A DNA stretch of 64,000 nucleotides, from positions 558,001-622,000 of the forward strand of contig NZ_LVWA01000004.1 in the NCBI RefSeq assembly GCF_001907195.1, written 5' to 3'. The position numbers and the translations under genes are program-made. Below, piece after piece: positions 8,175 through 16,006 of the stretch (positions are counted from its first letter, which is position 1; each line of letters begins with the position of its first letter). Origin of the DNA: Pontibacter flavimaris (GTDB taxonomy: Bacteria > Bacteroidota > Bacteroidia > Cytophagales > Hymenobacteraceae). Under the pieces are notes generated by a model. The model ran no database searches and had not been told where the DNA came from. It saw only the letters and a list, made by a program, of their open reading frames with translations.

Positions 8175-8891
8175 CTAGTGTTTTCGCCGGGTGCCTACTA
8201 CGTCCAGGCCAATGTTAACCTCGGGGTGGATGGTTTTCTCCCCCAGCGAATTGTCGGAGCGGTACACGAGGCCCCACTTGGTGCGGTCTAGGTTGAAGTT
8301 GGCCCTGGCGCGCAGCAGCGTGTCCTCCAGCGTTACCCGTGCCGGAAAAGACACGCTTCTGGTCTGGCTGCGGATGGTGAGGTTGCCGGTTATGCGGTGC
8401 GAGGGGTGCTTTATGCGCAGCTCGTCGTAGCGGGTGCTGCCGTCCTGCTTGGCGCCGGTGCTGTCGTATGGGGCGATGCCGGTCAGCTCGAAAGAGGCCG
8501 AGGGGTAGCGCTCCGAATCGAAGAAATCGGAGGAGCGCAGGTGCTCAGTAAGCTTCTGGTTGCTCTTCTCGTCTATGGTCCTGTCCGTTGCCCGCACCGT
8601 GGCCATGTTCAGCGCCAAGTTGCCGCCGGTCACCAGCCCGTTGGTCATGTACAGCTCGCCGTGCTCTATGTCAATCACGCCGTTGTGGCGGCCGGTCATC
8701 TTCGCCCCGATCCAGGTTATCTTGCTGCGGGTGGTGTCGATGGCAAAGGTGTCGGTGGGCGCGGCGCGCTCCTTCTTCACCACGGCATCGCCAATCATCG
8801 CCTCGTCGGTTTTAACGGTGGTGTCGCAGGCGCTGGCCACAAGAAGCAGCAGGCACAGCTGCAGGAAGGGGTGTAGGAGTCTCTTGCCCAT
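8175..8891 (-). CDS. YceI-family lipoprotein
   Basis: A 238-residue lipoprotein. The ATG at 8891 is preferred over the open frame back to 8999 because it gives a proper lipoprotein signal peptide with lipobox VASAC. The mature part is a YceI domain, a lipocalin-like barrel binding amphiphilic or isoprenoid molecules: typical pieces are FAIDTTRSKITWIGAKMTG, the GELYMTNG loop, and a final W-G strand with the EVNIGLDV ending. Such proteins are periplasmic or membrane-attached and often linked to stress or polyisoprenoid handling. It lies on the same strand as two envelope genes with gaps over 100 bases, so an operon is possible but unproven. Confidence 0.88.
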   Translation of the reverse strand: MGKRLLHPFLQLCLLLLVASACDTTVKTDEAMIGDAVVKKERAAPTDTFAIDTTRSKITWIGAKMTGRHNGVIDIEHGELYMTNGLVTGGNLALNMATVRATDRTIDEKSNQKLTEHLRSSDFFDSERYPSASFELTGIAPYDSTGAKQDGSTRYDELRIKHPSHRITGNLTIRSQTRSVSFPARVTLEDTLLRARANFNLDRTKWGLVYRSDNSLGEKTIHPEVNIGLDVVGTRRKH

Positions 8892-9061
8892 ACTTGTTTG
8901 CTCGGGTGAATGTCGTGCTGCCAAAAAGGCCGCTGTTTTACCTTGTCGTACGCTTCGGAAGGCCAAAACGATATATTTTATACTTCCAGCGCGCGCCACA
9001 AAGTATGGCAGGGCCCGAATGTGCTTCGAGCTCTTGCTGCCTTTATCAACAAGGGAAACAC

Positions 9062-9694
9062 TTAGAAGCTGATGCCCACGTACACCTGTATCACCCCGTT
9101 TTTAATGCGCTCGTCTATGTTACTGCCGCTGTCGTCCTGCTTGCGCAGGTCGCCCAGGCCGTGCACGTAGCGCGTGCCCACCCTGAACCTCTCCATCAGG
9201 CTGCCCTCCAGGCCGGCGGCAAGGCCGTAGTCGAAGCTGTTGTAGGGCTCCAGGTCAACCTCCTTGTCCTCCTCCTTCACCGACATCATCACGCCCACCT
9301 GCGGGCCCAGGTGCACGCTCAGGTTGCGGGAAATATTGAACACCGCCAGCACCGGCACTTCCAGGTAATCCAGCCTGAAAACCGAGTCCTGGCGCTCGTA
9401 GCCCTTGCGGGTGTAGAGCAGCTCCGGCTGCAGCGAGAAGAAGTTGCTGATGCCGAATTGGGCGAAAACCCCGGCGTGGAAGGAGGTGTGGCTGCTGGTG
9501 GCGCCGAATTTATCCTTGTCGCTGCCGTGCACGCTGGCAAAGTTCACGCCGCCCTTAATACCAATGCCTGCGTTAGGCGAGCGGCTCAGTAGGTTGTGGT
9601 TCTGCAGAAACCTGTTGGGGCCCTCAGTCTCGTCCTGTGCAAAGCCTGTTACCGACCAAAGCAGTAGCAGCGCCGCAAAAAGTGTCTTTTTCAT
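9062..9694 (-). CDS. Porin-family outer-membrane beta-barrel protein
   Basis: A 210-residue protein with signal peptide (cleavage after VTGFAQ) and an eight-strand-type barrel of the PorT/OMP_b-brl_2 class. Signs are the GIGIKGGVNFASV first strand, the FSLQPELLYTRKGY hairpin, LEVPVLAVFNI, a LGPQVGVMMS strand and the terminal VQVYVGISF ending in Phe. These small barrels are common in Bacteroidota and mostly uncharacterised. It lies next to the candidate replication origin, reading away from it. Confidence 0.85.
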   Translation of the reverse strand: MKKTLFAALLLLWSVTGFAQDETEGPNRFLQNHNLLSRSPNAGIGIKGGVNFASVHGSDKDKFGATSSHTSFHAGVFAQFGISNFFSLQPELLYTRKGYERQDSVFRLDYLEVPVLAVFNISRNLSVHLGPQVGVMMSVKEEDKEVDLEPYNSFDYGLAAGLEGSLMERFRVGTRYVHGLGDLRKQDDSGSNIDERIKNGVIQVYVGISF

Positions 9695-9909
9695 CTCTCG
9701 GGGTATAAATGCCGCGCCCTATTATTTATAGCGCTATATATAGGGTTTATACTTTTTTCTGCGGCAGAAGTTATGCGTGGGGAGGGAATAATGCTGGGAA
9801 AGTTTAGGGCGGGAACACGGCTGGCGAGAGGCTGATTTTTTTGTGCTTTAAGATGAATAGGAAAAGTGCTATCAGCCCTTGTGATGGGTGTGGCAACATT
9901 TATCAGGAG

Positions 9910-10101
9910 TGTGGATAATTTCCCCAGTTGGGCAGAATTTCACCGAAATATCAGAAAAAGAAGCCCTTCTTAACATGGAGTTAACATAAATTCGTGGATA
10001 AACACGCGTCATCAACATAGTTATCCACATTTATCCACAGGAAAACAGCGTAAAACTGCTTATCTGCAACTAAGCTGAAATGGTTACAGGAGTTATCCAC
10101 C
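9910..10101. other. Candidate chromosomal replication origin (oriC), DnaA-box cluster
   Basis: This gene-free gap (9695-10220) contains five DnaA boxes in 192 bases: TGTGGATAA at 9910-9918 (perfect, minus), CGTGGATAA at 9993-10001 (one mismatch), TTATCCACA at 10021-10029 and again at 10031-10039 (perfect, plus), and TTATCCACC at 10093-10101 (one mismatch). The last is followed by a G+C-rich pentamer and then an A+T-rich run (10107-10150) starting TTAGTAAATTAAAG, resembling the DnaA-box, G+C patch and DnaA-trio order of known unwinding regions. No dnaA gene is nearby, but in Bacteroidota oriC often lies apart from dnaA. Gene strand does not switch cleanly here. Confidence 0.55.
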
Positions 10102-10220
10102 AGCCGTTAGTAAATTAAAGTAAATTGGATTAAACTTCTTTAGGTTTTAGGATGAGGACAAGCATTTTTTCTGATGGCTTTTGCTAAACATGAAGCGGGG
10201 ATTCTTGTTAGTTTTGTGCT

Positions 10221-11123
10221 ATGTTGAAGATTGCCTGGTCCGAAATTTTTGCCCACAGCCTGCCCGAAGGCCACCGCTTCCCGATGGCCAAGTATGACTT
10301 GCTGCCCGAGCAGCTGCTCTACGAAGGCACCATCACGGATGACAATTTATTCGCGCCCGAGCCGCTGGAGGAGCCGTTTATACTGGACACGCACGATCCT
10401 GATTACTGGGAGCGGCTAAGTAGCCTGCAGCTCACGCCCTCCGAAATCCGCAAAACGGGCTTCCCGCTCTCGGAGCAACTGGTGCAGCGTGAGGTGGTGA
10501 TCATGAACGGCACCGTGCAGGCCAGTTTGTTTGCCCTGGAATATGGCATCGGGATGAATATTGCCGGCGGCACGCACCACGCCTTTACCGATAGGGGCGA
10601 GGGCTTCTGCCTGCTCAACGACATCGCCATTGCCGCCAACCACCTCCTCAAGTATAAAAGTATAAACAAGGTGCTGGTGGTGGACCTGGATGTGCACCAG
10701 GGCAACGGCACCGCGCAAATCTTCGAGCACGAGCCGCGCGTGTTCACCTTCAGCATGCACTGCGGCCACAATTATCCCTTCCACAAAGAGAAATCAGACC
10801 TGGACGTGCCGCTGGTCGAGGGTACTGACGACAAAACCTACCTGGCCATACTTCGGGAAACACTACCGCGCCTGCTCGACGAGGTGGAGCCGGAGTTTGT
10901 CTTTTTCCAGTCGGGGGTGGATGTGCTGGCTACCGATAAGCTCGGCAAGCTGGGCATGAGCATCGAGGGCTGCAAACAGCGCGACCGCATGGTGCTGGAG
11001 CTGTGCCGGAAAAACAACCTGCCGGTAACGGTAAGTATGGGCGGCGGCTACTCCGAAAAGATCGCGCACATTGTGGAGGCGCACGCCAATACGTTTCGTC
11101 TGGCGCAGCAGCTGTGGTTTTAG
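10221..11123 (+). CDS. Histone deacetylase-family zinc hydrolase
   Basis: A 300-residue protein of the HDAC/AcuC/acetylpolyamine amidohydrolase fold. Active-site signs are the HHAFTDRGEGFC segment (tandem His and the zinc-site neighbourhood), DLDVHQGNGT (zinc-binding Asp and His), and the C-terminal GGGYS loop. The start MLKIAWSEIFAH with GHRFPM is typical of the short bacterial HDAC11-like group, so the ATG at 10221 is secure. Bacterial members deacylate lysines or small amines; the substrate is unknown. It stands alone, transcribed away from the candidate oriC. A TAGTTTTG element at 10209-10216 resembles a -7 promoter element very close to the start codon. Confidence 0.9.
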   Translation: MLKIAWSEIFAHSLPEGHRFPMAKYDLLPEQLLYEGTITDDNLFAPEPLEEPFILDTHDPDYWERLSSLQLTPSEIRKTGFPLSEQLVQREVVIMNGTVQASLFALEYGIGMNIAGGTHHAFTDRGEGFCLLNDIAIAANHLLKYKSINKVLVVDLDVHQGNGTAQIFEHEPRVFTFSMHCGHNYPFHKEKSDLDVPLVEGTDDKTYLAILRETLPRLLDEVEPEFVFFQSGVDVLATDKLGKLGMSIEGCKQRDRMVLELCRKNNLPVTVSMGGGYSEKIAHIVEAHANTFRLAQQLWF

Positions 11124-11248
11124 TTAGAAGGTTAGAGAGTTAGAAAGTTATTTGAAGATGTTTTTCCGGCTTTCAATCCTGCGCATTCTTTCATCCTGTA
11201 AATCCTTGGGGTAGGGGCCCTATATAAAGATTCAGACATTCGCCGGGT

Positions 11249-11455
11249 CTAATCCCGCTCCCGCAACTTGTCCTCGTCGCGCTTTTTAATCGGGAAGATC
11301 ATGCGGAGGAGGAGGTAAATAATCGGGGCCAGGGCCAGCGTCAGGATTACGATCAGGATAACCTTCAACGCCTTGAAGAAGATGGTGATGGCCAGCGCCG
11401 AAAGAATGACGGAGACCGAGAAAAGAATCCAGAAGTTAGCGGCTTGTCTGCTCAT
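11249..11455 (-). CDS. Small two-segment membrane protein
   Basis: A 68-residue hypothetical protein with two hydrophobic helices (about 9-27 and 30-53) and a highly charged C-terminus (KKRDEDKLRERD). No family is recognised. It follows another tiny membrane protein on the same strand after 19 bases, so the pair probably forms a bicistronic unit. Codon pattern and a lack of stop codons over the whole length support coding. Confidence 0.6.
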   Translation of the reverse strand: MSRQAANFWILFSVSVILSALAITIFFKALKVILIVILTLALAPIIYLLLRMIFPIKKRDEDKLRERD

Positions 11456-11474
11456 GGGTATACTTTAGAAGATA

Positions 11475-11654
11475 TTACGAGGACGGGCGCTCCCCGGTGG
11501 CAACCCGGACGACATACATGAAGAGTGGGAACAGAAAGATCAGTAGATCGGGCAGCGTGGGCACCGTGCCTGTCTTGGCAACCAGTATAAGCGCGAGCAA
11601 CGTATAGGCAAGTGCCAGCCACAGATGGAGTCGAAGGGGCAGAAACTTGTTCAT
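11475..11654 (-). CDS. Small membrane protein, 59 residues
   Basis: A short frame read directly from the sequence: it begins MNKFLPLRLHLWLALAYTLL and ends with ERPSS-stop. Two hydrophobic helices (about 9-26 and 34-50) make it a likely inner-membrane protein. A longer overlapping frame in another register (11452-11670) has an unlikely composition and is taken as its shadow. A GAAAGAAAA stretch precedes the ATG. The next gene, also a two-helix protein, starts 19 bases after its stop. Function unknown. Confidence 0.6.
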   Translation of the reverse strand: MNKFLPLRLHLWLALAYTLLALILVAKTGTVPTLPDLLIFLFPLFMYVVRVATGERPSS

Positions 11655-11812
11655 TGGCTTTTTCTTTCAATATATTGAAAATAAAGTATAAAAAGGAATA
11701 ATCATACTTTGCTTATCAGTATTGGTATTTTCACCAACCATTTGTACTGCAACAGTTATTTTCTTGCCGGTGATAACACCTGCAAGGGCTTGGAAGTATA
11801 TAAAAGGACAAT

Positions 11813-12520
11813 TTATACTTTATACAGCAGCAATTGCCACCTAAAGGCCCACATCCAGCGCAGTTTATACTTTGCGATGCCTGCCTGTCGCACCAGTTCC
11901 TCTAAATCCTGCCTCCTGAAAGCCCGCCACACCGAGAGCGGCGCGTCGTTTTTAACTAAGTAGGATCGGGAGAAAGCCGCCGTGATATACTTAATGGAGT
12001 AATAAGCCAGCCAGTGCCGGTGCAGGTCGTTGATGACGACGGCCATACTTGCCTGGTGGTGCAGTTGCCGGAACAGGCGCACCAGCTGCGCATCCGTAAA
12101 GTGGTGGCAAAAGAGGCTGCAGACTACCACGTCATACTGCTGTTGGGCGAATTCATCCGAGAAAACGTCGTGCTGCTGCACCTGCACCTCCGGATAACTA
12201 CTGCAGTGGCGGCGGGCATATTGCACCATAAAATCGTTGGCATCCACACCTACCAGTTCTACTTTTATACTTCTGCTGCGCGCCCAGCGAGCTATACTTT
12301 TCAGGGTGTCACCGCCGCCGCAACCGATGTCGGCAATGCGCAGGCGGGGCGGTTTATACTTTGTAACCAGTTTATCCAGCGCATCCAGCACCACCTTGTG
12401 CCCGCCCAGCCAGTTGTTGATCACCTCCAGTTCGGCCAGGTTCTGCCGCAGCTCCTCGCCCGTCAGCGTCAGGTTGTCCATCAGCTCCGGCTCCTCAGAC
12501 CGCTGCCTCAGCATGTGCAT
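11813..12520 (-). CDS. SAM-dependent methyltransferase of polyketide cluster
   Basis: A 235-residue class I methyltransferase. Motif I is IADIGCGGGDT, followed by GVDANDF (acidic end of strand 2) and the motif with HDVF, then VVCSLFCHHF. The C-terminal third is basic and aromatic. Starts at 12520 or 12514 overlap the last codons of the type III polyketide synthase gene by about 20 bases, so the two are translationally linked; the frame open to 12565 is not needed. Placement after a polyketide synthase and an FAD oxidoreductase suggests it O- or C-methylates the phenolic product. Substrate is inference. Confidence 0.85.
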   Translation of the reverse strand: MHMLRQRSEEPELMDNLTLTGEELRQNLAELEVINNWLGGHKVVLDALDKLVTKYKPPRLRIADIGCGGGDTLKSIARWARSRSIKVELVGVDANDFMVQYARRHCSSYPEVQVQQHDVFSDEFAQQQYDVVVCSLFCHHFTDAQLVRLFRQLHHQASMAVVINDLHRHWLAYYSIKYITAAFSRSYLVKNDAPLSVWRAFRRQDLEELVRQAGIAKYKLRWMWAFRWQLLLYKV

Positions 12521-13622
12521 AGTGTACTTTGAGTAACATCGATTCGAGGGTAAGGCCAGGGCCAAAGGCGAAGCTCAGCACGGGCTCGTTCTGCTCCTGC
12601 GGTGTCAGGGTCTGCATCAGTTCCTTGAGCACAAACAGCACCGTGGCCGACGACATGTTGCCGAAATCGCGCAGCACCTGGTAGGCAAAGCGATTGTCGT
12701 GGCGGGTCATGCCCAGCTCCTGCTCGATCACCTCCAGGATGCGGCGCCCGCCCGGGTGTATGGCAAATAAGTTAATCTCCGATACCGTGGTTTTGAGCCC
12801 CTGCAGCAGCCTGTCGGTTAGTTGTTTGATGCCTTTCTTGATGAGGTCGGGCACGTAGGAGGAGAGTGTCATCTCAAAGCCGGTGTCGCCGATGTGCCAG
12901 GCCATGTCGCGCTTGCCCGCCGGGGCCAGGTCGCAGTGGAACGACTGCAGCTCCAGGCTCACCTGCCGGCAGGGCTGCCCCTGCATCAGCACCGCTGCCG
13001 CCCCGTCGCCAAACAAGGCGTTCGACACGAGGTGGTCCTGCTCCGGGTTCTTCTGGAAATGGATGGTGCAAATCTCGGTGCAGACAAGTATGACTTTTGC
13101 CTCCGGATTAGCCCGGCAGATGGCGTCGGCCAGTTTGATGGCGTTGAAGGCGGCGTAGCAGCCCATAAAGTTCACCGACGTCCGCTGCACGTAGGGCGAG
13201 AGGTTCAGCCGCTCCACCAGCTCAATGTCCAGCCCCGGCGCATACATGCCTGTGCAGCTCACCGTGATCAGGTGTGTCAGTTCATTTAGCTGCGTTGGCC
13301 CCGCCTGCTCCAGGCAGCTCCGTATGGCTTCCTCTGATAGATCCACGGCGTGCTTCCGGTATACATCCATGCGCTGCTGCACCGTGGGAAAAGGCTCCAG
13401 GGTGGGGGTATTGGGATAAAAGGAGAAGTCGCCGTTCTGGCGGGTGTAATCCTCCAGCACGCTGTAGCGCTGCCCAATCCCCGACACGCGGTACAGCGCC
13501 TTCAGCTTGCGGGTGTCCTGCTCGCCGAACTGCAGGGCGGCGGCCATGAAATCCGCCACCTGCATTTGTGGTATTTTGTGCGGCGGGTTGGCCGTGCCGA
13601 TGGCGCAAATGTAACTTTTCAT
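12495..13622 (-). CDS. Type III polyketide synthase
   Basis: A 375-residue chalcone/stilbene-synthase-like ketosynthase, starting at the ATG at 13622 (MKSYICAIGTANPPHKIPQ is the family start). The catalytic triad is present: Cys155 in NFMGCYAAFNA, His289 in FAIHPGG and Asn322 in GNMSSAT; the GFGPG-like loop reads AFGPG near residue 352. Such homodimers extend an acyl-CoA starter with malonyl-CoA and cyclise it to pyrones or alkylresorcinols. It is the middle of a minus-strand group: FAD oxidoreductase (130 bases upstream), this gene, then an overlapping methyltransferase. Product not deducible; a membrane phenolic lipid is a reasonable guess. Confidence 0.93.
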   Translation of the reverse strand: MKSYICAIGTANPPHKIPQMQVADFMAAALQFGEQDTRKLKALYRVSGIGQRYSVLEDYTRQNGDFSFYPNTPTLEPFPTVQQRMDVYRKHAVDLSEEAIRSCLEQAGPTQLNELTHLITVSCTGMYAPGLDIELVERLNLSPYVQRTSVNFMGCYAAFNAIKLADAICRANPEAKVILVCTEICTIHFQKNPEQDHLVSNALFGDGAAAVLMQGQPCRQVSLELQSFHCDLAPAGKRDMAWHIGDTGFEMTLSSYVPDLIKKGIKQLTDRLLQGLKTTVSEINLFAIHPGGRRILEVIEQELGMTRHDNRFAYQVLRDFGNMSSATVLFVLKELMQTLTPQEQNEPVLSFAFGPGLTLESMLLKVHYAHAEAAV

Positions 13623-13751
13623 GTAGTACCTGTTCGGGGTATGGACTGGTGTTGCGCGTTCAGGAGAAAGTATGAAACGGATGATCTGCACACGGCAATC
13701 GAGACACGCTAGTTTAGTACGGAAGCGGCTGGCTATAGGATATGGGCAAGC

Positions 13752-14870
13752 TCAGAAAGGGCGGCCGTGCGTTTCCCGCATGATCAGCTGCAGAGCAGGC
13801 GGCGCCAGTTTCAGCAGCCCCACCGCCGCCTCCGAAAGCAGCGGGCCGCCAAACAGCTGCTGCACCGTGCGGCCCAGGCGCAGGCGGCCTGCAAACCGCT
13901 TTTTCCAGGCCAAGGTATACCGCTGCTCCAGCTCCTGCCGCGTCAGGTGGCCGCCAAAGTATAAAAGCACCTGGTTGGTGGCTATTTTGGCAGCATGTAT
14001 GGCCATGGCCATGCCGTTGCCGCAGAGCGGCGTGATCATGCCGGCCGCATCGCCGCACAGCAGCATGTGGTTTTCCACGCAGGTTTTGGTGGAGAAGGAG
14101 ATCTCGTTGATGACTTCGGGCTGCGGGTACAGGAACTCGGCCTCGGTAAAGATGCGGCGCAGGTGCGGGTTGCGGTAAAGTATGGCCCGTTCCATGGCGG
14201 GTATGGAGCCGTGCTTTTTCAGGTTGTCGCGGGTGGTGAGGTAACAGAGGCAGTACTTGCCGTCCTCAATGGCCGAGGTGCCGGCATAGCCGTCGGTAAA
14301 GTTATGCAGGGCGATCAGGTCGCGCGGGAAATCATACCTGACGTGGTACTTCACCCCGATGTAGGGCGAGCGTGCCCGGAAGAAGCTGCGCTGCAGCTGG
14401 CGGTCCAGATTGGAGCGCTTGCCGAAGGCCCCGATGGCTACCCGGGCATTTATACTTTTCCCACCCGACAGGGAGGCGGTGAATTCGTCGTTGCTAAAAT
14501 TTATTTCCTGCACCGTTTGCTGCAGCACAAACTGCACGCCCTGCTGCTGTGCCAGCTCAAAAAGGTAGTTATCAAAGGTGTAGCGGCTCAAGCCGAAGCC
14601 GCCTAAATCCAATTTTGCCTGCAGTGCGTTGCCGGTGGGGGATGTAAGCATGAAGCGGCTGATGTTGGCAGGGCTGAGTGTGCTGATTTGGGCGCCGATC
14701 TGGCACAGGTAAGGCAGCGCCTCGTTTGAGATATACTCCCCACACACCTTATGGAACGGGTAAGCCTTTTTCTCGACGAGCACCACCTGCAGCCCGGCCC
14801 TTGCCAGCCCCAGGGCGCTTACCAAGCCGGCCAGCCCACCGCCAATCACCAGTACATCTTTTTTTATCAA
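13752..14870 (-). CDS. FAD-dependent oxidoreductase of polyketide cluster
   Basis: A 372-residue flavoprotein of the geranylgeranyl-reductase/halogenase-like group. The N-terminal FAD-binding Rossmann motif is VIGGGLAGLVSALGLARAG, with the acidic end of strand 2 (VVLVEKKAYPFHKVCGEYIS; the KVCGEY motif marks this subgroup), and the GD motif reads LLCGDAAGMITPLCGNGM near residue 275. It probably hydroxylates or reduces the product of the downstream polyketide synthase. It is the first gene of the group; the intergenic region before it (14871-15040) is shared with a divergent T9SS gene. Confidence 0.88.
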   Translation of the reverse strand: MIKKDVLVIGGGLAGLVSALGLARAGLQVVLVEKKAYPFHKVCGEYISNEALPYLCQIGAQISTLSPANISRFMLTSPTGNALQAKLDLGGFGLSRYTFDNYLFELAQQQGVQFVLQQTVQEINFSNDEFTASLSGGKSINARVAIGAFGKRSNLDRQLQRSFFRARSPYIGVKYHVRYDFPRDLIALHNFTDGYAGTSAIEDGKYCLCYLTTRDNLKKHGSIPAMERAILYRNPHLRRIFTEAEFLYPQPEVINEISFSTKTCVENHMLLCGDAAGMITPLCGNGMAMAIHAAKIATNQVLLYFGGHLTRQELEQRYTLAWKKRFAGRLRLGRTVQQLFGGPLLSEAAVGLLKLAPPALQLIMRETHGRPF

Positions 14871-15040
14871 GCCTTTAGTTCTTTAAGGAATAAATTTTGT
14901 CCAACTTTGCAGGTGTATATTTAGTGAACATCCTTATTTTAGGGGGTATAACGACGAACAAAAAAATAGGGCTAGCGTTTTTAATATTGGAACGACTTTT
15001 GTCTTATACTTTACGTAAAGAATTTCGATAACCGATTTAT

Positions 15041-15424
15041 ATGAAACAAATTATACTTTCTCTATTTACATGTTTCACTGTGCTGTTTGTGCAGGCGCAG
15101 GCTACCCCCCCTGTGCAGGTGCAGGAGGCGCAGCAGGCACACGCAGATAAAAACCCGCTCGGGCTGCAGCAGGACGAGGATGTGGCCATTTACCCGAACC
15201 CCAGCAATGGCGTGTTCACCATCTCTATTTCTAACCTGGAGGCGCAGGAAGTGGAGCTGACCATCCTCAACGTGATCGGGAACGAGATTTACCGCGAAAC
15301 AATAAATCGCACCGAGCCCACTATTTCCAAAACTATAAACCTGGACCGCCATGCCAAGGGCTTATACTATGTAAAGCTGGAGGCGGATAACTACAGTGCC
15401 GTACGGCGTGTGGTGATAAAATAG
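15041..15424 (+). CDS. T9SS sorting-domain mini-protein
   Basis: A 127-residue secreted protein. After a signal peptide (about residues 1-20, ending FVQAQA) comes a 30-residue Gln/Ala-rich linker, and then essentially only a type A T9SS C-terminal sorting domain (about 50-127): IYPNPSNGVFTISI, VELTILNVIGNEIY and the GLYYVKLE...RRVVIK ending. These domains direct export through the Por/Spr outer-membrane machine and are then removed or anchored. No cargo domain is visible, which is unusual. The upstream region has TATACTTTAC near 15004-15013, a possible -7 element. Confidence 0.85.
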   Translation: MKQIILSLFTCFTVLFVQAQATPPVQVQEAQQAHADKNPLGLQQDEDVAIYPNPSNGVFTISISNLEAQEVELTILNVIGNEIYRETINRTEPTISKTINLDRHAKGLYYVKLEADNYSAVRRVVIK

Positions 15425-15447
15425 CAACAGGAATTACGATATACAGC

Positions 15448-15482
15448 AGCGGCTGCTCTTGCAAAAGGGTAGCCGTTTTTTT
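15448..15482 (+). terminator. Terminator of T9SS mini-protein gene
   Basis: Stem CGGCTGCTC / GGGTAGCCG (all paired in RNA with G-U wobbles) and loop TTGCAAAA, followed by seven T, 25 bases after the stop codon. Confidence 0.7.
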
Positions 15483-15498
15483 CTGCCCACAAGTATAG

Positions 15499-15843
15499 CT
15501 ATGGCTTTTGCTCCGGAAGTATGGTTTTTGGCACAAAGCCGGTGTACTGCATGGTGTCCTGCCGGATGCGGGCCTTGGCGAACATGGCGTGGGTGGTGTC
15601 GAGAATGTGAATTTGCTGCGTGGTGTCGAAGTACGCGACGGAGGGCGCCTCAAAGTCGGGCTGGCTGTAGAGTTTGCCGCTGATGAGCGGCTTGGTGCTA
15701 TAGATGACGTCGGCCGGCAGCGGGGCCGGCTGGCCTGTTTCACTGGCTACGGTGGCCCGCTCCTCGTTCTGCACGTGGTCGGTCTTGCCGGAGCAGGCGC
15801 TCAGGCAAAAAACGGCGAGGGTGATGAGGAGCAATAGTTTCAT
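15499..15843 (-). CDS. Small lipoprotein, function unknown
   Basis: A 114-residue lipoprotein; I chose the ATG at 15843 because it gives a compact signal peptide MKLLLLITLAVFCLSAC with a clear lipobox and Cys17. The open frame back to 15963 adds a different hydrophobic stretch and is less likely. The mature part has a Thr/Glu-rich linker and an approximately 55-residue beta-rich region (YSQPDFEAPSVAYFDTTQQI) that could be an SH3-like fold; this is a guess. It converges with the T9SS mini-protein gene across a terminator. Confidence 0.7.
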   Translation of the reverse strand: MKLLLLITLAVFCLSACSGKTDHVQNEERATVASETGQPAPLPADVIYSTKPLISGKLYSQPDFEAPSVAYFDTTQQIHILDTTHAMFAKARIRQDTMQYTGFVPKTILPEQKP

Positions 15844-16006
15844 GGGTGACGGAAAGAGTATACTTGGTTGTATATATGCGATTCTGGCTATAAAGTTACA
15901 AAAGCCTGATAATAGTGTTAGGATCACTGTTTTATACTTTGTTAGCAGACCTGTGACGCACAACTCCCTCAGATCACCCGAAGTATAAAAGTATAGCCGC
16001 GGGGAG

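Noticed and set aside
9910-10101. Plasmid origin instead of chromosomal oriC
   Set aside because: No replication-initiator, partition or iteron genes nearby, and flanking genes are core chromosomal types.
11124-11152. GTTAGA-type short tandem repeat after the HDAC gene
   Set aside because: Only four imperfect units; too short to claim as a functional repeat.
11452-11670. 72-codon minus-strand frame overlapping the 59-residue membrane protein
   Set aside because: Its product is Cys/His/Arg-rich without structure, whereas the overlapping 11475-11654 frame gives two clean membrane helices.
12495-14870. Flexirubin or aryl-polyene pigment cluster
   Set aside because: Those pathways use FabF-like type II synthases and many more genes; here the synthase is type III.
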